A stretch of DNA of 60,495 nt from CAYNWT01 sp964450955 (lineage in GTDB: Bacteria; Planctomycetota; Planctomycetia; Planctomycetales; Planctomycetaceae): contig CAYVFI010000041.1 of assembly GCA_964450955.1 (NCBI GenBank), positions 1-60,495 of the forward strand. Reading direction: 5' to 3'. The notes beneath the pieces were generated by a model. It was not told the origin of the DNA and did not search any database. It saw only the letters and a list, made by a program, of their open reading frames with translations. Numbering within the stretch: the first letter of the stretch is position 1; each line of letters opens with the position of its first letter. This document shows, one piece after another, positions 54,985-60,495 of this stretch. Both the position numbers and the translations under genes were made by a program.

Positions 54985-56535
54985 ATGGGAACGTACTTGA
55001 TGAGACAGAGTTTCGTAGCTGGACTGGTTATTGCAGCGATCATGATTTCGTGCGGAAGAAGTCAGGGGCAGCAGTGGAACCAGTTCCGCGGTCCGACTGG
55101 CGACGGAATCACAACCGCCAAAGATCTGCCCACCGAATTCGACGAGGCCAATAACGTTCGGTGGAAGATTGCGATTCCAGGCAGCGGCTGGTCGTCTCCT
55201 GTCGTTTGGGAAAATGAAATCTGGCTTACGTCCGGCGACGAATCAAAGAACGAACTTCGCGCGATTTGTGTGGATGCAACCAGTGGGAAGGTTGTCAAAG
55301 ACATCAAAGTCTTTGACATGATCGATCGGAAGGTCGATCCCGCGTATGTCCACGACTCGCCGCATTTAAACAGCGTGGCGACGCCGACATCCGTTGTGGA
55401 AGCCGACCATTTGTTTGTGAGTTTTGGTTCCCAGGGCCTCGCGTGTTTAAACCGCAAGACAGGCGACAAGGTTTGGGAACGGCGCGACCTGCGAGTCTAC
55501 CAACCGGTTCGGCAGGGTTCCTCGCCAATCGTTGACGAAAAGAACCTGTACGTTGCCTACGACGGCACGGACCAGCAGTTCTTCGTTGCCTTGGATAAGA
55601 AGACCGGCGATACGCGATGGAAGATGGACCGAAATGTCACGTCCGACTGGAACGCCACGCTTCGCGCACGCGGATTGAAGCCGAAGAAGGGTGGTGGCGG
55701 TAAACCCGGTGACAACCGCAAGGCGTTTGCGACGGCTCACATCATTAATGTGAACGGCCAACGGCAGCTTATCGCTCCGGCAGCAGAAGCGACGATTGCG
55801 TACGAACCGGATACCGGCAAGGAATTGTGGCGAGCCATGCATCCGGGCGGGTTTAACGTTGCCGCTCGACCGCTGCATGCTGGCGGTATGGTTTACGTCT
55901 TCACCAGCGGGCTTACGGGTTACCTGATGGGCATTCGGCCCGACGGTTCCGGCGATGTCACAAAGACGCACGTGGAATGGTCCACGACACGCGGCACGCC
56001 GCACATTCCGTCGCCAGTGATTGTCGGCGATCTGATGTTTCTGGTTTCCGACAAGGGCGGAATCGTTCGCTGCGTGAACGCCAAAACCGGCGACGAAGTT
56101 TGGAAGAAACGCATCAGCGGCAATCACTGGGCATCACCAATTCTGGCGAACGGAAACCTGTACTTCAGCAGTAAGGACGGAGAAGTCGCAGTCGTACCCG
56201 CCTCTGGCAGTGCACCCGATAAGATCGTGAAGAACCGTTTGAACGCCAGCTTTATCGCGTCGCCAGCCGTTGCCGGTTCGTCGCTCATTCTGCGTTCGAC
56301 CACACATCTGTACTGCCTCGCATCGGGCTACAAACGCACGGACGAACAAATTGCGGCGGACGTCTATCCAAAATCAAACGCCGGCAAACCTAACTCGCAA
56401 AACAAAACTGCCTCTCGCGAGAAACGCCTGGAAGCCTTCGCTGCAAAGTTGAAAGCGATGGTTGCTGAAGGGACACTAAGCAAAGAAGACGGGGCCCAGT
56501 TGTGGCAATCCGTTGCTGACGGCGCGAAAAAGTAA
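54985..56535 (+). CDS. Exported PQQ-like beta-propeller protein
   Basis: About 516 residues. ATG 54985 is preferred (AGGA upstream, right before the signal peptide MRQSFVAGLVIAAIMISCGRSQGQ), although the frame opens at 54874 where an ATGA overlaps the FecR stop. Repeating PQQ/BamB-type blades are clear: WKIAIPGSGWSSPVVWENEIWLTSG, LACLNRKTGDKVWE, YEPDTGKELWRAMHPGG and VRCVNAKTGDEVWKKRISGNHWASPILANG. A tail holds KLKAMVAEGTLSKEDGAQLW (488-507), the same motif as in both neighbours. It is probably anchored or periplasmic; no PQQ cofactor need be implied. Confidence 0.87.
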   Translation: MGTYLMRQSFVAGLVIAAIMISCGRSQGQQWNQFRGPTGDGITTAKDLPTEFDEANNVRWKIAIPGSGWSSPVVWENEIWLTSGDESKNELRAICVDATSGKVVKDIKVFDMIDRKVDPAYVHDSPHLNSVATPTSVVEADHLFVSFGSQGLACLNRKTGDKVWERRDLRVYQPVRQGSSPIVDEKNLYVAYDGTDQQFFVALDKKTGDTRWKMDRNVTSDWNATLRARGLKPKKGGGGKPGDNRKAFATAHIINVNGQRQLIAPAAEATIAYEPDTGKELWRAMHPGGFNVAARPLHAGGMVYVFTSGLTGYLMGIRPDGSGDVTKTHVEWSTTRGTPHIPSPVIVGDLMFLVSDKGGIVRCVNAKTGDEVWKKRISGNHWASPILANGNLYFSSKDGEVAVVPASGSAPDKIVKNRLNASFIASPAVAGSSLILRSTTHLYCLASGYKRTDEQIAADVYPKSNAGKPNSQNKTASREKRLEAFAAKLKAMVAEGTLSKEDGAQLWQSVADGAKK

Positions 56536-56606
56536 TCAGCGGTTGACCTGGCACTGGCGTAGACTGCCCACCGCAAAGCATTATCCACAACACAAAGAGA
56601 CTGAAG

Positions 56607-57782
56607 ATGAGACCAACAATCCTGCTGTTAACAGTCCTGCTACTTGGCTCATCGCCTACCGCGTTTTGTCAGGAGAAGAAGTCGGCAACACCCGCCGCCC
56701 AGGATTGGGACGCCGCCTATGAAGAACTTCTCAAGAAAGACAGTGGGGTTCGAGAGAAGATTAAGAATGGCGATGCGACCAAAGAAGATGTCATCGCGTG
56801 GCTAAAAGAAAATTCGAAGACATCAGGCAAGAAAGCCGCGACAAAGAAGGCCGGAACCGGAAAAGAAAAAGACTCGCAACCAAACGGTGAACTTGTCGCC
56901 CTGCGGAAGAAGTTAGCCGAGTTCGTCAGATCCGGAAAGCTGACCAAACCGCAGGCGATGGAACTCTGGCAGACCATGGCTGGCCCCGGCAAGACGAAAG
57001 AGAAGTCAGTCGATTGGGACGCCGCATACGAGGATCTGCTGAGGAAAGATGCAGGCTTGAGAGCCAAAATCGATAGCGGCATGGCGACAAAGGAAGACGT
57101 GATCGCCTGGATGAAATCACAACAGAAGGCCGGTGGCCAAAGTAAGAAGAAGGGCAAAGGCAAGCAGGGCGCGCGGCCGGGTAGTGTTAATTTCTACGCG
57201 ATCGTAATTGGGCGACTCAGGTCGAAAGACATTGAACTGGGCGAAATGGAACTCGACATCGACTACGTGATCAGCGATCGGACACAACTCAACAGCCAGC
57301 TCATCGGTAAGCGAATTAAACTTGTCGGTATTGCCGGCCAGTTTTTGGATTCGCTGTTGCAGATCAAACGCGGCGAAACGCTCAAGGTTCGCACCGGTGA
57401 CTTCAACCCGGAAACGAAACAACTTGGCTTCGGCGATAAGTTCCAGGTCCTGGAACGCACTCCGCCGTTCAAGCCTGAGAACTTCGGTGTGCCGCCAAAA
57501 GAATTCCGAGGCTTCAGCGGTGAGCTTATCGGTAAGGTGGTCGAAGCGGCTGGTTACGAAGTCCTGCTTGAAGTCAGTGAAATCAAGCCGTCCGGTCAAA
57601 ACAAAGCTACGGACGCCGCCAGCATCAAGGGCAAACGAATTCGAATCGCCGGCTTCTACAGAGATCATGCCGATGCATTCGGCGACCTGAATACAGGCGA
57701 TAGGATTCGCGTCAGTACGCAACATCGTAATCCACAAAGCGATTCGGTAGATGTGACCGACGTCCTGGAAAAGGTCAGGTAG
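56607..57782 (+). CDS. Secreted repeat protein with two helical modules and beta-barrel-like tail
   Basis: A 391-residue exported protein (signal peptide LLLTVLLLGSSPTAFCQ). Two 38-residue modules occur at about 33-70 and 136-173, beginning DWDAAYEELLKKD and DWDAAYEDLLRKD and both ending TKEDVIAW. A third related helix pair (KLAEFVRSGKLTKPQAMELW) lies at 102-121 between them. Lysine/glycine-rich linkers separate the modules. From about 190 the sequence has two beta-rich parts (YAIVIGRLRSKDIELGEMELDIDYVI; GKRIKLVGIAGQFLDSLLQIKRGETLKVRTGDFNP). No known family is recognised. Confidence 0.72.
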   Translation: MRPTILLLTVLLLGSSPTAFCQEKKSATPAAQDWDAAYEELLKKDSGVREKIKNGDATKEDVIAWLKENSKTSGKKAATKKAGTGKEKDSQPNGELVALRKKLAEFVRSGKLTKPQAMELWQTMAGPGKTKEKSVDWDAAYEDLLRKDAGLRAKIDSGMATKEDVIAWMKSQQKAGGQSKKKGKGKQGARPGSVNFYAIVIGRLRSKDIELGEMELDIDYVISDRTQLNSQLIGKRIKLVGIAGQFLDSLLQIKRGETLKVRTGDFNPETKQLGFGDKFQVLERTPPFKPENFGVPPKEFRGFSGELIGKVVEAAGYEVLLEVSEIKPSGQNKATDAASIKGKRIRIAGFYRDHADAFGDLNTGDRIRVSTQHRNPQSDSVDVTDVLEKVR

Positions 57783-57787
57783 TTTCG

Positions 57788-60376
57788 ATGAAGCAAGTCG
57801 TCATTGCTGCCATCCTGTGCGTCATCGCCAGCCCCGTTTGCGCGGACGAAATCGTTCGCTCTGCTGCGACGCGTTTCGCGAAGAGCGATACTGAAGCGGT
57901 TCCGGATTTCCAGCGACACATCGTGCCGCTACTCGGCCGCCTTGGCTGCAGTTCCGCCAGATGTCACGGGTCGTTTCAGGGACAGGGTGACTTTCGCCTG
58001 TCGCTGTTTGGTTTTGATTTTCGAACTGACCATGCTGCGATCCACGCAGCGGCATCGTCGGCCGATGGCAATCGGATTAACCTAAATCACGCCCGAGACA
58101 GCCTGTTCATTCAAAAGCCGACCGAACAGGTAGAACATGAAGGTGGTAAGCGATTCGAAGCAGGTTCGTGGGAACACAATGTGCTGCTGCGGTGGATTCA
58201 ATCCGGCGCGCGAGGAGCCAGGCCGAAGCGAGTCGAACCTGGTAACACGCCAACGGTTAGCGCGGAGGACGCGGCGTTCTTTACCGGTTCCATTAAGCCA
58301 CTGCTTGAAGATCATTGTTTCGAATGCCACGGGTATGGAACCCGAAAAGGTGGCTTGTCATTGTCCAGTCGTGAGGAGCTGCTGGCTGGCGGGGATTCAG
58401 GCCCGGCAATTGTCACCGGCAAGCCGGAGGCCAGTCTGCTCATGATGGCGGTCGGTTACTCAGGCGATGAAGTGAAAATGCCGCCCAGCGGAAAGCTGCC
58501 GAATGACAAGATTGACCTGCTGCAGAAATGGATTCGAAGAGGAGCTCCATGGCCGGATGCTTCCCTTGCGGCTCCCGATGAAACCAGTCAGGTGTTAGTG
58601 AAACTTCACTACGAACCCGCCGAAATTCTGTTCCACGAAAACGAACAGACTCAGCAGGTTAAAGTCATCGCTGAATGGAACTCCGGATTGCGCGAAGACG
58701 TCACGTGTCTCACGCGTTTTCAAACCAACAACGATGCCGTCGTCAATGTGAACCGTGACGGCCTGGCAACGTCCGTCGGCGAAGGCGACACCCACGTGAT
58801 CGCGTTTTACGACAACGGCGTTGCCGCGATCCCGGTTCTAAGACGATACGCGGCCGGTTCCGTGAGCGGGCGGGCGCTCGCCTCCGGCAATGCGGCGGAA
58901 AACAAACATCCCGTCGATCGATTCGTTTCCGCGAAATTGAACAAGCTTGGCCTCGTCCCGTCAGGCATTTGCACCGACGCGGAATTTCTGCGACGAGTCA
59001 GCATCGATATGACGGGTACGCTGCCGACCCCCGAAGAAGTTAAGTCCTTTCTGGCCGACAACGCCAGCGACAAACGCGCTCGCAAGGTGGACACGCTTCT
59101 ACAGCGATCAACATACGCCGCATGGTGGGCCAATAAACTGTGTGACTTTACTGGCTGCAATCCGAAATCCATCGCGAGTCTGATTGAGGTCGCTCGTGAA
59201 GAAGGCTACGTGCAGGCTTCGGCGTGGTACGATTGGATTTACCAGCGCGTCCTGCGAAACGAACCGTACGACAAGCTTGTCCAGGGCATCATGCTGCCCG
59301 ACAGCTTCGGTCCCGGCAACGGGATGCGCACCTTCTGGAGCCGTCAGAGCCTAAAAGAACCCAAAGACACCGCGATGTCCGTCGCGCACGCGTTCCTCGG
59401 TATCCAGCTTCAATGCGCCGAATGTCACAAGCATCCGTTCGACCAATGGACGCAGGCTGACTTCAACGACTTCTCGCATTTCTTTGATTCGGTCACCAGA
59501 ACCAAAGGACAATCGGCCGCCAGAAACGACAAAGACCTGCGACTTCTTCGCAGTCATATGGTCCAACTGAAAGCAGGCGACGACCCACGCAAACCGATCA
59601 TGGATTGGATGCGAAACCCAAAGAATCCATGGTTCGCCAGGGCGTTTGTCAACCGGGTTTGGGCTGGCTACTTCAACGTCGGAATTGTCAATCCACCCGA
59701 CCAGTTCACTCCGGCAAATCCACCCAGCAATCCGCAACTGCTGGATTGGCTTACCCGAGGCTTTGTGGAAAACGGCTACGACATGAAATGGCTGCATCGC
59801 CAAATCGCAACCAGTGATGCCTACCAACGCAGTTGGAAACCGAACGAATCTAACCGCAACGACCGCCGAAACTTTAGCCGCGCGATTCCCCGACGCATCC
59901 CGGCGGAAGTCGTCTACGATGCGATGAAGCAGGCAACCGCCGCAACTGACAAGCAGGCAGTCGTTCGCACAAACCTGCAGCGTCGCGCCTCAGGGCACCT
60001 GTCAATGAGAATGGCGGGAACGCACGCCATGAAGGTGTTCGGCAAACCCGATCGATCGATCAACTGCGACTGCGAACGCGTCAACGAACCAACATTGCTA
60101 CAGGCTATCTTTGCTCAAAACGACCCGCTGGTTCGTATGCGAGTGGCCGACAGTGGCTGGATTATCGAAATCGAAGACGCCGTAGCCGACGGCAAAAAGC
60201 CAGACAAATCAAAACTCATCCGCGAAGTCTGGCTGCGAACCGTCGGACGAAACCCAACCGAACAAGAACAAGATCGCGCGGCCAAACACCTGGCTGAAAC
60301 CACGACGCTGTCAGAAGGCATTGCCGACTTAATGTGGGCCATGCTGAACACGAAAGAGTTCCTCCTCAACCACTAG
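57788..60376 (+). CDS. PSCyt1-like/DUF1549/DUF1553 protein with bacterial Ig-like domain
   Basis: An 862-residue exported protein starting 5 bases after the preceding gene. After the signal peptide (LCVIASPVCA) comes a CSSARCH motif (C54, C59, H60; spacing CX4CH), then CFECH at about 177 (PSCyt1), a Big_2-like Ig domain (VKLHYEPAEILFHENEQTQQVKVIAEW, about 265-350), DUF1549 (HPVDRFVSAKLNKLGLVPS) with CAECHKHPFDQW near 541, and DUF1553 (NPWFARAFVNRVWAGYFNVGIVNPPD). All ends are intact. A copy of its last 76 bp follows at 60420. A DUF1501 gene would be expected beyond the window. Confidence 0.92.
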   Translation: MKQVVIAAILCVIASPVCADEIVRSAATRFAKSDTEAVPDFQRHIVPLLGRLGCSSARCHGSFQGQGDFRLSLFGFDFRTDHAAIHAAASSADGNRINLNHARDSLFIQKPTEQVEHEGGKRFEAGSWEHNVLLRWIQSGARGARPKRVEPGNTPTVSAEDAAFFTGSIKPLLEDHCFECHGYGTRKGGLSLSSREELLAGGDSGPAIVTGKPEASLLMMAVGYSGDEVKMPPSGKLPNDKIDLLQKWIRRGAPWPDASLAAPDETSQVLVKLHYEPAEILFHENEQTQQVKVIAEWNSGLREDVTCLTRFQTNNDAVVNVNRDGLATSVGEGDTHVIAFYDNGVAAIPVLRRYAAGSVSGRALASGNAAENKHPVDRFVSAKLNKLGLVPSGICTDAEFLRRVSIDMTGTLPTPEEVKSFLADNASDKRARKVDTLLQRSTYAAWWANKLCDFTGCNPKSIASLIEVAREEGYVQASAWYDWIYQRVLRNEPYDKLVQGIMLPDSFGPGNGMRTFWSRQSLKEPKDTAMSVAHAFLGIQLQCAECHKHPFDQWTQADFNDFSHFFDSVTRTKGQSAARNDKDLRLLRSHMVQLKAGDDPRKPIMDWMRNPKNPWFARAFVNRVWAGYFNVGIVNPPDQFTPANPPSNPQLLDWLTRGFVENGYDMKWLHRQIATSDAYQRSWKPNESNRNDRRNFSRAIPRRIPAEVVYDAMKQATAATDKQAVVRTNLQRRASGHLSMRMAGTHAMKVFGKPDRSINCDCERVNEPTLLQAIFAQNDPLVRMRVADSGWIIEIEDAVADGKKPDKSKLIREVWLRTVGRNPTEQEQDRAAKHLAETTTLSEGIADLMWAMLNTKEFLLNH
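60287..60362 (+). repeat. Copy 1 of a duplicated 3' gene end
   Basis: These 76 bp at the 3' end of the DUF1553 gene recur at 60420-60495 with one base change (60307 g against 60440 a). In the gene they encode the segment HLAETTTLSEGIADLMWA and the following residues to the last FL. Confidence 0.85.
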
Positions 60377-60419
60377 GTCAACAAGGCCGTAGTGGACGAG
60401 GCCACGAGTCCCAAACCTG

Positions 60420-60495
60420 CACCTGGCTGAAACCACGACACTGTCAGAAGGCATTGCCGACTTAATGTGGGCCATGCTGAACACGAAAGAGTTCC
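60420..60495 (+). pseudogene. Copy 2: duplicated gene tail, cut by the window end
   Basis: A near-identical (75/76) copy of 60287-60362 that begins 44 bp after the gene's stop codon, without its own start. It runs to the end of the window, so its true length is not visible. It is most simply a recent tandem duplication of the 3' end, or the start of a longer repeat. Confidence 0.75.

Overview
This window is a stretch of a planctomycete chromosome. The evidence is the repeated pairing of very large DUF1549/DUF1553 (PSCyt/PSD) cytochrome-like proteins with DUF1501 proteins, a DUF1592/DUF1552 pair, a PVC-type propeller-HEAT-cytochrome protein, Ser/Thr kinases of planctomycete layout (kinase domain followed by membrane segments), ECF sigma factors beside such genes, and the wide use of TTG/GTG starts. 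A member of the Planctomycetaceae/Pirellulales kind of lineage is likely; I cannot name a species. No rRNA, tRNA, CRISPR array, insertion sequence or prophage was recognised.

Layout. 1-338: intergenic DNA with a duplicated palindromic element. 339-9946: two divergent two-gene operons (cytochrome-like plus DUF1501) sharing a 230-bp intergenic region. 10052-13740: a PilZ protein and a giant membrane protein with a degenerate spermidine-synthase-like domain. 13863-15711 (minus): hisI-hisG followed by an MfnE-like (COG2054-type) small-molecule kinase. 16492-19988 (plus): cysC, then rpsB, tsf and pyrH, the core translation/nucleotide cluster. 20036-24580 (minus): DJ-1/PfpI and sugar isomerase genes, DUF2752, a zinc-ribbon membrane protein and a Ser/Thr kinase. 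24581-25889: a 1.3-kb gap with a long hairpin. 25890-30205 (minus): an operon of DUF58 protein, two membrane proteins and an AGE-family epimerase. 30399-32647 (plus): a kinase-like/PP2C fusion and a pilin-like Gly/Asp-rich protein. 32667-36341 (minus): a phosphoesterase and the PVC-type cytochrome. 36858-37499: an HExxH protein. 37521-48833 (minus): serine hydrolase, Ser/Thr kinase, a third cytochrome/DUF1501 pair, an ECF sigma factor, small and secreted proteins and an aldo/keto reductase. 49011-52696 (minus): the DUF1592/DUF1552 pair. 52882-60376 (plus): ECF sigma factor, FecR-type regulator, PQQ-propeller protein, a repeat protein and a fifth cytochrome-like protein.

How it fits together. 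The secreted cytochrome/DUF1501 or DUF1552 pairs are usually thought to act at or outside the cytoplasmic membrane on complex (often sulfated or otherwise modified) polysaccharides. Here each pair is translationally close-coupled, and some members carry carbohydrate-binding-like insertions. The last locus (52882 onward) looks like a self-contained regulated surface system: sigma factor, membrane regulator, propeller, repeat protein and cytochrome. Three of its consecutive proteins share a short helical motif reminiscent of SHOCT, which is the observation I consider most worth following. A second is the fusion of a small-kinase-like domain to a PP2C phosphatase at 30399-31667.
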